Source: Flammula alnicola
Taxonomy: Eukaryota; Basidiomycota; Agaricomycetes; Agaricales; Strophariaceae
Direction: 5' to 3'
Assembly: GCA_015499995.1 (NCBI GenBank)
Contig: JADNRV010000128.1
Location: 1 to 64,000 of the forward strand
Length of the DNA stretch: 64,000 nt
Shown here piece after piece: positions 44,986 through 56,783 of this stretch (its first letter is position 1; each line of letters begins with the position of its first letter). The notes below the pieces were generated by a model. That model was not told the DNA's origin and searched no databases. It saw nothing but the letters and a program-made list of their open reading frames with translations. Both the position numbers and the translations under genes were made by a program.

Positions 44986-47900
44986 TATGAACTTGACATT
45001 AGATGCGTGCACACCCGAGCGAGCGAGTTCTATCAAGTTGTAGGTGCCTCGAACATTGGATTCGAATGACGCTAATGTCAGGTTGAAATCAAGCCTCCAA
45101 GCCACATGGATGATCACATTCACCGCCGCGCTTAACTGAGACTAGTGAGAAGAACCACAATTTGACAGAAAGGTGACACATACTTCAGAGTAAACGGACT
45201 CGGAAAGTCCCAAATTCTTCGCAGAGTAGTCGCTCTCGAGATGAATTAATTTCGGAGATCTTAGCAGAACTTCATCCAGCCCTTTGTCACGAAACCGCGT
45301 CAAATGACGCCCTGCCACGGAACCTGAGTCCATCGAAGGGCGATTTAATGTATAAACTTTCGAAATCCGCGAGTCACGCAAGAGCCCATCTAGAACCTGC
45401 GAACCCAAGTGACCAGTCGATCCAGTGAGAAGTACAATCGTATCACGGTCTTTCATCCCGTCCGAGTGAATGACGTTCGAAGAAAAGCTATATTTTCTGA
45501 TCATTTCCTCGATACTTTCGGCACGACTCTGTGAAATCGAGGCTCCAGTAGCATGTGGGTCGGCTAAGAGTTCAAGGAGATGAGCTGAAAGTGTATCGAC
45601 AGTAGGATGGTTATAGATTGTATTCTGAGTGATTGCTTGTGCCGCGGCAGTCGTTCCAGGATTAGCGTCGGTCTTGATTGATTGCAGAGCACCTGCGATC
45701 CTGCGGCGCAAAATCGTAGCACTCAAGCTGATCGAATATGGCATGGTCAGACGCGAGTCTAAGAAGCAGAAAATGCCTTACCTATCAAGTCCTTGCTCGA
45801 ACAAGTTCTTTGAAACCAGAATCGTTCTACCAGGGCACACGTCATAAACTTGATCCAGGATCCATTGGGTTACACCTGCCCTGTCCCATTCTGCTGGCGG
45901 TTTCGTCGTTTGGGTCGCTTCGGCAGACTCTATGCTAGCATAACTTTCCCTCGATGTTAGCGGACATCTTTGAAGAATGGTTGCAACTACGTACAGGGCT
46001 TCTATCTCGTCGGTGTAAATGCTCAAGGATAGCTTCCTGATTACCGTCCCTTTAGCAGCGCGAGGAAGGGGCTTTCGCTTGTCCGTAATGAGTATCATCT
46101 CCTTGAATATCTTGCTATACGCGGGAGCAATTTTGTTTGCTTCATCGATGACTGGCCTAACGAATATGGATTTAAAAAATGAGCACAGTGCGGCATTACA
46201 AAAGCCCACCAGATGAGGTTGCGAAACTGAGCTACTGCATCGATGTCATCGACGTCAATTTGATGCGATGAACTTGGCTCTATGAGCACGCCGGGCTGGT
46301 CATGACCCTGGCCAAACATCACGACACCCATAACGCTTCGAAAAATCAGTACGATCGAGAAGCATTGTCCGAATAATGAGGACGCACTGATGGCTGCTCA
46401 TCAATATGTCTTCTATTGGCGGAGGAACGGTCTTCTCTCCAGAGGAGTGAATTATGAGATCATCTAAACGCCCCACACTACGAATTGCAAGGAAAAAGGT
46501 CAGGACGCCAGTAACAACATCATGCAAAACGGCAGCGCACATTTTCCAAAGGTGGTCTTTGGTTGGATGGCGCTTAAAAAGATCCGAAGTCGCAAAACCA
46601 TGACCATCGGGCAAATTGACAACCGATAGGTGATGCGCACCGGTGCTCTGGCGAGAACGCAATATCAGATATGAGTTCCGCCCTTCAAGTTCAAGACAAG
46701 AAGTTGGAGACTTACAAGGAATTGGCACTCATATGTCCCATTGCCTTGAGGAATCCATCGAATATCCCACTTATCGCTGAATTCTACATATTCCCATTCC
46801 CGCTCGTCGCCTCTCCTCCTACTGGAACAAGCAGGGCCTCCGACTTCTGTTCCTCCATAAACACTTTGAAGATTCACCCCATTTTCCACCAGGAAGTTAC
46901 CGAGTTTGGTACTGAGCGCACCTCCGCTATAAGTCTAAAAGATGGTTTGCCTCATTTAACGATGATTTTGAAGCTAAGACATACCACAAGCTCTAGACGG
47001 CGGAGAATATCGATCGACTCCTTTTCTTGTGCCCATACTTGGAGAAAGCTCGGTATGATAACAAGGGCATTGCAGTTTGTCCTCTTGAGGTGATCGAGAA
47101 TAGTATCTGGACCAGGCAATATAGGCACTATCTCGGCACTTTTCACGACCGGAGGGTAGAAAACGATGGCGAGGCATGAGAATAACGGCAGAAATACCTG
47201 CACGACTATCCCTAGAGCATGAAAGGGCGGTAATTGCATCCCCGGCATTCTCACACGCTGCGAGCGCCGTAGGAAGATAGTACAACAAGCTAATTGGCTA
47301 TGTTAACAGGTCATATGCACAGATAGAGTGACAGGTAATACACTCACGGGATTCAACATATTCAAGAATATCTCTGTGCGTTTTTGGAATAGCCTTAGGA
47401 AGGCCGGTGCTTCCGGAAGAGTGGAGATATAGCGCTACATCGTCTAGCTTAGACTTCCGTCTGTTGGCATAATCCGAGGCAGGTGCGACCGGATCGAATC
47501 CACCGCGGTCAGCTGCAGGGTCTTTCGAAAATTCAGGGAATATCTGAGAGAAGGTAGGCATTTCCTTAATCGTCAACGAATGGTTTGGGTCAGTCTTTCT
47601 TAGTACCACTTCCACGTTGTCAATAAGGTCTTTGAGAGTGGTGCAGGTTGCGAAAAGGTAGTGGCAAGATGACTTCCTAAGGAGATTCACAACTGCCGCA
47701 GCGGTGTTTCGCGGAGAGATTGGAAATGGCTTTTAAGATGCGATGAGCAGTGCTTTCTAGGTAAGCGCCAGTAGAAAACACTCACAACAAGCCCCGCGGT
47801 CATCATACCAACGATAATGGTCTGGTACAACAGTGTGTCTGCGAATGCTATTAAAGCCACGACTGGCTTGGTCGATGAAGCAAAGTTGACGTCGAGGGCT

Positions 47901-48085
47901 TGAGGAACACGACGGCAAGCCCTCCCAAATTGACAGTAAGAGACCTCTGTAACTTCATTCACTCCATCTTCGCTGAACATGTACATGGGTATGTCTGCAT
48001 TATTCCTGTCGTGAAAAGCAAGAGTGTCTGGGAGGAGGACAGTGCCATCTGTCGGTGGGCAAATGGGGTCGTTGGAGTTGGACAT
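44081..48085 (-). CDS. Adenylate-forming reductase (A-T-R, NRPS-like)
   Basis: The ATG at 48085 opens an adenylation domain with the AMP-binding loop 'LYLHSSGSTGLPKAIPKTH', 'YSGGALSTKLGNFLVE' (A4-A5 region) and 'GRLDDLIIHSSGEKTVPPPI' (A8-like), ending at 'KRKPLPRAAKGTVIRKLS'. The carrier domain has the phosphopantetheine Ser in 'GLDSLSATILRRR', assembled across an intron (near 45780). The reductase domain begins with the NADPH motif 'VLLTGSTGHLGSQVLDGLL' and has the catalytic Tyr/Lys in 'YGESKYVTER', ending 'HTGFFD' with TAA at 44081-44083. About 1070 residues. Such enzymes activate a carboxylic acid, load it on the carrier and release it by reduction, as Lys2 does; the substrate cannot be told. 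One intron (about 44802-44858) uses a GC donor (GCAAGT). A decayed copy of the 3' end lies at 26890-27699. Confidence 0.9.
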
Positions 48086-49468
48086 GTGTAAGGATCTCAG
48101 AAATCGTCGTTCCAGGTGTTACTGTTCTTATATGAGAGCAAGAATCACTTGAATTAAGCGCACGCATAGCTTACCTTTACTAAATGATATGGTATGACAC
48201 CGGAGGTTTGTTGCTCCCATGAGATTCTTCTGCCAGGAAGGGCACCGGGAAATGCATGCACCGTGCACGTATTACATGAGTAACGTCCCAAAAGATGATC
48301 GGTTCTGACCGAGAGAGGCCAAACGTGCACTTCTTTTAAATTCTTCACGTACTGCATGGCCGCGGCACCACTGTGACAGACCATGACTGAACGAGGTTAG
48401 TTAGTTGCCAGTTAGTTGCACTCTCTTTGCAAGACTTGATGTCCGGTAAAACCTGCTTGCGGTTGGTGTACTGTGCGAAAAGCAGGTCTTGACAGTGTTG
48501 TGAATATGGCATTCGCGAAAAGAACTGACATGTTCAAGTGTGATGCCGCTTTCGCATTCCCGAGCAGAATCGCCGTGGGCGCAATTCGCAGATGTGGTTG
48601 AGAATTTCCGACTGCCCTGTGTACGTGTTTAACGTTTTAACGTTTAATATCTGCATCTCCGACTCCCAACCGACTCTAGAAATCGAAGTAGATGTCTGGA
48701 AACTGGAGCGATAAGCGAAAACTATGATAGGGGACACACCGATGCCTGCCAGATTGGCAGCGGCCGATCGTGAGTTTTTTTTTCGGCACGGCAGATAAGA
48801 TTAGATTACAATTTCCCAAAGTCATTTTAGATCTCATACTTGAAGTAAGTACTTTAGTTATAGCTTGGCCGCTTAATTGTCACGACTCTGAGGAACTGGT
48901 GAAGCACAATGCCATGTCAGACAGAAAGCGCGGAGCGTCCATCACCGGCACCGATGATCGCTGAAGCGCTGACAGGTGTTGACTCCAGCAGACCTCACAA
49001 AAGGGAATCTTGCCAACCGAAATCAATTGCAGAGTTACCCCGTTATTACAACAACACCAACCAGCTTTGGACCACCGATTAAGATCTCGTTTGACTGCTG
49101 GAGTAGCATGCGGTAATGTAAGCACTGACATATCACATCATTGCGTGGAGTAGCGTGGAGCGCTTACTCTTCCCAACGTCTGATTGCCATCTCCTCTCTT
49201 TTTACGACATTTACAAATGACAACTTCCATTTCTCGCCATCTGTTATGAAATATTTAGTATGTACCTTGGACTACTCGAGTAGATTATATCTTGCTATGC
49301 TCTATGTAGAATATATGAACATGCTGGCGCTAATGTTTCGAATAAAACAGAGTGAATTTGAAAGACGAGATGGTACAAAATTTGGAGGGCAGGATAGCAT
49401 ATACACGAAAAACAGCAGATGGTAGTAATGGTGAAGGAAGGTTACGTGATCGAAGTCTCCGCCCCAAT
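48086..49468. other. Intergenic region between reductase and P450
   Basis: No supported gene. An 83-codon Cys-containing minus-strand ORF (48880-49131) has a true ATG but no other support. Confidence 0.5.
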
Positions 49469-51777
49469 TTAACCCGCATATTCCATTACCAAAGCCTTTG
49501 CAGCTTCAGAACGGGGCGTAATCGAGCATTCGAAATCGAGCGTTTCACTATGAGGTATTATGGTTGTCAGCGATTGTTAGAAACCTGACACGGCAACACT
49601 TACCGAACAATAGAAGAGTTAAATTTAAGATCTGGAATAATATCTTTCCCGTTCGCATCCTTGGCCGGGCGAATATCAAACGTCGCGAGAATGCGAGCCA
49701 TTGAGATAAGTAACATGCTATCTCCGTAATGCATTCCTGCGCAGATTCTGCCGGTAACCGCGTTGTGAGATATACAGTATGATGGAAGCATTCATACGAA
49801 CCTGCGACCATAGCCAAATGCGAATGCTTCTGTGTCAAGGGGAAGATCTTTGGGATCGTGAGGGATGCTCTTGTCGAACATGGGCAGGTACCGTTCTGGG
49901 TCAAACTTGTCAGGGTTGCGGAACAGCGAAGGATCACGAGTGACAGCCCTAAATGAACGATCACCAGAGTCAGTACAATTGCCGGTTGTTCACGAAATCG
50001 AAAACATAATTGCCATGTATTTGCAACTATGACCGTTCCGGCAGGAATGAAGCATCCTATCCGACGAAGCAAAATGAGCGACATGTGTTACTTGACACGT
50101 TTGAATTGATATCACCGTTATAAACATCGTCTTTAATCGAACGATGGGGCAGCGCTAAATGATAGAGAGTCAGTAAAGAAGCTGGAAGCAGTTATGTTGG
50201 ACTAATAGACGCACCCAATGGTGATACGGGTTGCCATCTCATAAGTTCCTTCATTACGGCGCTCAGGTATGGAAGCTGGTCTCGGTCTGCAACCACAGGC
50301 AGACGTTCGTTGCCAACGACTGCGTCAATTTCAGCCTGGGCGCGTTTTTGGATTTCCGGATGGAGAACCATGGCCAGGAAGAAGGCGTGAACAGAGGCTA
50401 CACTCTGTGGCAGAAAAAGAGAGACAAGAGTTATTTTTCATTGCAAACACAGGTTCAGTTGACTTACTGTGTCGGCGCCGGCTAGTAAGGTCGAGAGGAA
50501 GAAAATGAGTTATACAAGAAAATATACGAAGATATTCGTCGCGTGTCTTACCTGAAAGCATGGTTCCAGCACACCATTTGACGATATCTCGATCTTCCTT
50601 CTTCTCCAGATTGATAGAAGTGAATGAAGGTTCGTAATTTCCCGATGCCTGTATAGACAGGCCTGTCAGCACAACAAGCAGATACCACGTACTCGAAAAC
50701 CATACAATGGCTTTCGTTGTCATATCGAAGGGTATGTTAATGCTCTCAATCGTGATGGCACGTCCTTTTTTCGCGAATTCCTTCCATCCCGTTCCTGGGA
50801 ACCAGCTGGGAACATAGAGCACTGACTGAAGGCTCGGGAGGTGTCTCAACACAAAAATGAATTTAAAAATTCTCACAAGCTGGGAAGAAATCAACAAGGA
50901 AATTTCCTGGCTGAGCTGCGTGGGTAGCCATTTCCATTGCCTCCTCAGCAGTGGTGATAATCTAGTCATCTCGGTGAGATGAGATAATGCTGCCGGGTAA
51001 AGGGTCGAACTTACTGGATCGTTGGATCCACTAACATCGATGCCATAGAAGTTGAAGAGCAGACTACGCCCAGCGGTGCTGTACAGGGTAACTTGTGAGC
51101 ATATTCGTTTAAAAATAAGTACCCGGATCGAGGCCTAGACTTACAGACGGAAGTGTTGCATAAAGTGCTCCGAATCATTGAGCAGCGTCCCCAGGTAACG
51201 CGCTACCTCTCTCTCTTGTACAGGGTGGAACTGCTTAGCGGCGTCCTTTTTCATCGCCGCTGTAGTCAATCTGCGGAAGCGTCGCCAGCGGTCGTTGTAT
51301 GGAGCCATCACGATAGCCTGGCTCCATCCCATTCTTTCGAGAAGGCAATTTCAGTATGAAATGACAGCTACTGTCGCGGCAAAAAAGAGACTCACAGGAT
51401 GTTTGCCATGATACCGACAGGTCGATCCGAGTATATATCAGACCTCTTCTCCAGAATATCCACGATGGACTGGTAAGAATTCAAGATCACCAGAGGACTG
51501 CCGAAGATTTCGAGGTACATGGCATCCCCTGTATAGAAAACCTTGTCAGCGACGATTTTGAAGATATTAGAATAAGAAACGTACCGTAAGTTTCAGCCCA
51601 TTTCGAGTAGGTCAGCCATGACTCTGACTCTGGCATCTGGAGGAGGTTACCGATGAACGGAAGTCGCGGAGGACCAGGAAGATATTTTGGCTTCCTGATC
51701 CATGAGACTAGGAGGCGCACGACAAGGAGGCCCGCAAGGCCAACTAGGAGCGCGTAAAAACTATCCTTGGACAACAT
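49469..51777 (-). CDS. Cytochrome P450 monooxygenase (paralogue of the one at 59.7 kb)
   Basis: The ATG at 51777 opens a membrane anchor ('[20 protein letters not shown]') followed by the Pro-rich hinge '[19 protein letters not shown]'. Further in are '[20 protein letters not shown]' (helix C, WxxxR), 'AGADT' of helix I, ExxR as 'ELMRWQP', 'FNPxRF'-like 'DPERYLP', and the haem loop 'FGYGRRICAG' with the ligand Cys. A final intron (GTAAGT near 49607) leads to '[19 protein letters not shown]' and the TAA at 49469-49471. About 510 residues, ER-anchored. Basidiomycete P450s of this look are often labelled O-methylsterigmatocystin oxidoreductase-like; that says nothing about the real substrate. 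The nearby reductase and second P450 suggest secondary metabolism, unproven. Confidence 0.92.
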
Positions 51778-52719
51778 GATGATCCTCTTGGGTTTCTATA
51801 TGTACCACAAGAGGAGAAATAGGGCCTTGAGGCTTTCATGAGTGATACCTCGGTCAACTATTTAACTATTGGGAAAACAGCGAGCTAAATGGGTGTCCAA
51901 TAGACAGCCCGGGGTCCGAGATTCGTAGCTGATGTTGATTGCAGATCATGAAGTCTATCAGTTGAGCAAAATTCCCTTCGCAGCCCGGGTTGTAGAGACA
52001 GCCTCTTGAATAAATGCGGGGTTGCGGTCATGTTGTCAACAAACAGTGACATAAAACAGTACAGACTTCTGGACCGGGGATCAGAGCGCGAGCAGGATCA
52101 TTTAAAAGGGAGTTCGGTAAACCAGCGTTCGAAAGAATCGGCAACTTGTAAAAGTTGATACAACTTGTGTCCGCTGGTAAGCATGTCACAGCCATGGCAT
52201 TGGCAAGAGGTGGATCCGACGAGTCCGCTGGTTGCCTTCAAAACAAATATCACTAAACAATGTCATATATAAAGTTGCCGGGATCGCCGAGCCGTCCGCT
52301 CTTCTACTTAATTAATAGTTCATGGTCACCTACTGTGTAATCGCACCTTCCGCTGGTCTTATTACGGGACACCAAGTGCCTCCAAGCACTGTATCCCTTT
52401 GCTCTAAATATCGTCTTCTCCTATGGCGACACCTTCTTTTACGTTACTCTGCCCGAGTCGCAGAATACGATGACAAACTATCTTATCATGATCACGAGAA
52501 TTGTCCATTGTTCGACTGAATCGACCAGCATGTATATGGGGGCAATATGAGGGCTCGTGAAAATTTCGAGTCGGCTATGTAGCCACTCACCGATGCATGA
52601 CTGACTTCAATGCTTCCTTTTGATTGACCTCTGCGATACATCCCACTTTCCAGAAGTACGTGCTGCCTAATTCATAGCGGCGTCCAATTTCGAGTAACCA
52701 CTGAAGTCCCTTCACATAG
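51778..52719. other. Divergent intergenic region, P450 / DUF6914-like gene
   Basis: No gene supported. The two start codons are 943 bp apart, so both promoters lie here. Confidence 0.55.
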
Positions 52720-53346
52720 ATGTCTTTGAACACCAACAAACGTCGCCTGTATCTCGCGTACTTCACTCGAACTCCCAGCTTCGGAAATCCCTTGATATTC
52801 CACTCTGCTTTCCTGCTCTGTCCCAAGAAAATAGACGTCAAATCTAAGGACCGGACTTGCAAGCTTATGCACGTCCAGGATAAATTGCTTCCTTCTGGTG
52901 AAAGCTTTTGGGATTTCGTGGCGGAGGACGTTCAAGGGAGGCCACTCAAGCTTCGGGGATTACTTCTTCCAGCAAAGATTCCAAGACGTATTCGCTATGA
53001 GACTCTAGAAGATATCCTGAAAGGAATACCAAAACATTCTGACGCGTCAAACCCACAGTGGCGGTGCCGCCACTGGGTTTGGGCAGGTATCGAGGTGCGT
53101 AAAACGACCTCCAACTTCTCCGAATGCAACTAAGTCGCCCACTAGGCTCTTTGCGAGGCAAGCATAATTCCGGCCCTTCCTGAAGGAAAGACTGCCAAGG
53201 ATCTCTGGGCCTCTGGCTATACATTTTCAGAAGCCAAAGGGAAGCTCCTGGCTAGTTCTCTCTGGTTGACCGAGCCAGTACCGACAAGCGATCGAGAGGG
53301 TCAAGAGATGCGTAGTGAAATTGGAGCGTTGTCTGAGGTGGGGTAA
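52720..53346 (+). CDS. Small two-exon protein, probably DUF6914
   Basis: The ATG at 52720 gives 'MSLNTNKRRLYLAYFTR'. A 55-nt intron (GTGCGT...CCCACTAG, 53095-53149, branch-like GCAACTAA) joins 'QWRCRHWVWAGIE' to 'ALCEASIIPALPEGKTAKDL' and the frame ends at the TAA of 53344-53346. About 190 residues. The RLYLAYFTR start, a central 'HVQDKLLPSGESFWDF'-like strand block and the late W-x-C-x2-W-V motif match a widespread fungal family of unknown function (DUF6914) as I remember it. No catalytic site is known to me. Without the intron the protein would stop just after the motif, so the intron is well supported. Confidence 0.7.
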
Positions 53347-53992
53347 GTGCAGTAGTATGTGGGTTTTGCAGTCGGTGATTTGGCCCTAGTACAGCGTCTC
53401 TTCGTGACCTTTTGTAAACAATTAAAGACTTTACATCGAACAGGAATAACTTTTTCTTTTGAGCACGAGCGCTTGAGCACTGAGCGATGAGCAAGCGTGC
53501 GTGTCAAGTCCGAGTCAAGATCTGACCAAAGCATTCGGCCCGACCGACCAGTCTCCTGGTTCCGGCTCCGGTTCCGGCCCAGCAAGAATCACTGCAAAGG
53601 TCCAAACTTTTTTCATTCAGACTTCGACACTGAATTTCAGCCTACCTCGAACAACGCCTTGCAGTAGGGTGATTTACAGTACCTCAAAATCACATTCGGA
53701 CCAGATTGATTCCCCATAAATTTCAATGGGCGGGGACCCGACAGCCACGACTTGCTCTCGGGGTACACCGTGGATATACCCCGAGTTGAACCAGAAATAG
53801 TTCATACGTCGAACTATCCCGTGGTCTTTACGCGTACCCTACCGGGGACATAGGTTCCGACGTCCGCCAAGCGATGCGCTCGAGGTTGAATGGCGAATTC
53901 AGCTGCCAGGTATCAAGTGGATAACCTGTAGATATCTCTCTCTCAAAGCCCACACCGTCGTGCCTACTAGAAACATAGATCTCGCAACTAGA
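53347..53992. other. Intergenic region before the hydrolase gene
   Basis: No gene supported. It contains a short GGCTCCGGTTCCGG repeat near 53565 and an ATAGTTC..GAACTAT inverted repeat near 53799-53817. Confidence 0.5.
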
Positions 53993-55839
53993 ATGGACCC
54001 TCTATCGGGAAAACCACACTACCCACCACCGCCCGCGCCAATCAAGGGCGAACGCACCATAAACCCCCGTCGGCGCCTTGCCCCGCTCCTCGCGCCTCCC
54101 AAGCTCGTCCCGCTCCCGACGCCTCTACCCCAAGGGTTGAACCGCACCCATGCATTTACCTCGACGCACACACTGTCGGTACATATCCTCCCCGCAGCCT
54201 TCCCCCGCACTGGGTCTCCCCCTGGTCATGTAGTGATACCGCCACTGGAGGACTTCCCCGGTAAGACAGGTAAAGAAGACAGGAAGAAGTGGATGAAGCA
54301 GACGATGGAGAGGATGGTTTGGGAGAAGGAGGAGAGCGAGAAAGTGTTCCCGGACCCGAAGGCGGGGATCAAGGTTGCTGAGGAGGGTCTTTGGAATACG
54401 GTTTTGAGGATCCGGAGGAATAGGAGCGCTGCGGATGGGAAGGGCATCACGATTGTGACTACGCATCCTATTGGGTTTCATAAAGAGGTACGTCGTGAAA
54501 TATGGTTGAAGGAAGGCTGGTTGATAAACTCTTTTTCATAGATATGGGAACCTGCCTTTAAGCACCTCATCGAAATTACAGAGGCGTCCTCGTCTCCCAT
54601 CCGCATAGAGGAATTATGGTCTCTGGAGGCCGTAAATCATGGCGACGCTGCTCTGATCAACGGCGTCCATGTCCCAAAATTACGTCTGTATCTCTTTCTT
54701 CTATCTTTACTATTTCGGTGTGTACTTATGACTATCCTTTGAATAGCGGATAGATCAGACTACGGTCGCGATCTTGCCAACTTTCTGATCCACCACCTCC
54801 CAGAAGGACGCGACGCCTTCGGCAAAGACCTTCCACAACAGCTGATCCGCCTGCCTGATTCCCTTGCAAATGGGAGAGTTAAGAATGGCTTCGGCGATCG
54901 CCAGGTTATCGCAATAGGACATTCGCTTGGTGGAGACGGGACGTACGTTCTTTCTCTCTTTCCTTCCAATTTACCTTTACTGATATCAAAGCCGTTGTTT
55001 AGTGCGTTATGCGGAATAACCTACCCCAAGCTGTTCCCTGCCCTCATTCTTATTGAAACGACTCTATTTCCACCTTCGAACAGCAAATCCCAACGCAAGA
55101 ACGCCATGATCCTGAGCACGCTCGGAAGAAGATCATCTTGGCCCTCTAGGTCAGTCTCACAATTTTTTCTTCTTCCACAAATCCCATCCCATTAACAGAA
55201 CAAAAATTAGACAAGAAGCCAAAAAGGCACTGCTCAAGGCCCCTTTCTTCCAAGCGTTCGACCCCGCCGTGCTGGACGCGTATATCGAGCATGGGATGTA
55301 CGAAGACGAGAAGACGGGTGAGGTGTATCTGAAGTGCAACCCGGCCTGGGAGGCCAGCGAATTCACGGAAAGACGGACGATGAATGAAGGCTGGGAGTTG
55401 CTGCCTACTCTGGATGAGAATGTCGAGATGAGGTGGATATTGGGCGGACGGGAGGATGCTAGTAATTTGTATGTGCTTTCGACGGACTTTTGGCTTGAAG
55501 CAAGAAGTTTGATCTGTAGTGCTGATGATTGGTTACTTTGATAGGGTTGGTGGGCCACATATCTCGAGGCTGACTGTCTGGCGGCGAGCGAGGAATGCTT
55601 CGAATGTTATGATACCTGGAGCAGGGCATTTGGTAAAGTTATACCTATTTTACCTGGATGCGCCACACTGACTGACTTGTATGTTTAGGTTGTTCAAGAG
55701 AAACCCAAGGAAGTTGGTGAGTAATTTCAGAATATTTATAACTCGATACGAGCTAATGGAAAATCTAGCCGAGGACGTTGCTCTGTTTCTGGCGCATAAA
55801 TTCTCGACAGAGAAGAATTCACAGCTTTCGAAACTATGA
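53993..55839 (+). CDS. Alpha/beta hydrolase with peroxisomal C-terminal SKL (Lpx1-like)
   Basis: The first true ATG is 53993 ('MDPLSGKPHYPPPPAPIKGE'). The core has 'ITIVTTHPIGFHKE', then 'IWEPAFKHLIEITE', 'ELWSLEAVNHGDAALING', the nucleophile elbow 'AIGHSLGG' (Ser), 'WILGGREDASNL' with a candidate acidic residue, and the His in 'PGAGHLVVQEKP'. It ends '..KNSQLSKL' with TGA at 55837-55839. SKL is a canonical PTS1, so the protein should be imported into peroxisomes. The 'W(S)xEAVNHGDxALxN' block is typical of the fungal group that includes the yeast peroxisomal lipase Lpx1. Substrate unknown: an acyl ester or thioester is likely. Seven exons, short introns. Confidence 0.87.
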
Positions 55840-56783
55840 ATATGGATTCGGAAACTCTTTAAGGGCTACCTATACCTATACTCCCAAGTATTCTTTGCAC
55901 GAAACGTTAGAGAATATCTGAGATCTGAAGAGTGGTTTCCGTACACATTCACGCGATGATCAAGCTGTGGGTGAAAACATTTAGCCGTCGTCGAGGCACG
56001 TGAAACAACGAGTGGGAAACGCCATGATGCGTTGAGAACACGCGAAGTCAGCTGTTCTATTCAGTCGTCGTTTCGACTTGTATTTACAACAGCCTGCTGG
56101 GAATACGAAGAGTAAGATCAATGGCAGAAAATAGCTTGGAATAACGTACGCTGGTGATATAAAGGAGGTAACAAGTTCGCTGACCATCCCCTCTCTTACT
56201 TTTCTTTTGCCTCCGCCCCACCGTACACCGTGTGCTTACCTGCACGTCACTCCGGCTACGCCGCGACCCGCCGCGCCTACCTTTTGCATCCGTTGTGATC
56301 GCCCAGAGACTGGCGCTGCTGCACTCATTGGACGATATAAGCCGAATATGTTTCCCCGGATGTCATCGTTATCAAGCTCATGATAAAACCTCATGTTCTG
56401 ATTGGCTGTTAGCGAGGGCACGCGAGGGCACCGCGTTGCTTTAGTCATGTTCCAACGACCAGACCGTGACTCGATGGCTAGACTTTCGTATCAATACGGG
56501 CTCGTGAAGGACAACATGGTGCTTGCCAGACTTACAAACTCAAGGGGGTTTTGGAACTGGAACAGAGCTAGAAATTCTCTAAAAATACTGGCGTCGAGGG
56601 AGTCATTGGCTGTTGAGATGAATCGGAACACAGAATATGCCAGAATTTCATTTCCAAGGACCCAGGAGGAGACAGGGTGAAATAAAAGGTTTGCACCTGC
56701 AGGCGGAGGTTCAAGTTTGCAAAACAAAACGCGAGAATTGTTTCATCTAGTCTCTGACACCGACCACCACCTTCCCCCAAAAG
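55840..56783. other. Intergenic region before cytochrome c peroxidase
   Basis: No supported gene. A 68-codon hydrophobic minus-strand ORF (55981-56187) with an ATG has no other support. Confidence 0.5.

Noticed and set aside
48880..49131. 83-codon Cys-containing minus-strand ORF
   Set aside because: It has an ATG but no signal peptide, family or splice support.
53960..53992. Upstream extension of the alpha/beta hydrolase to 53960
   Set aside because: The codon at 53960 is GTG; the first ATG in frame is 53993.
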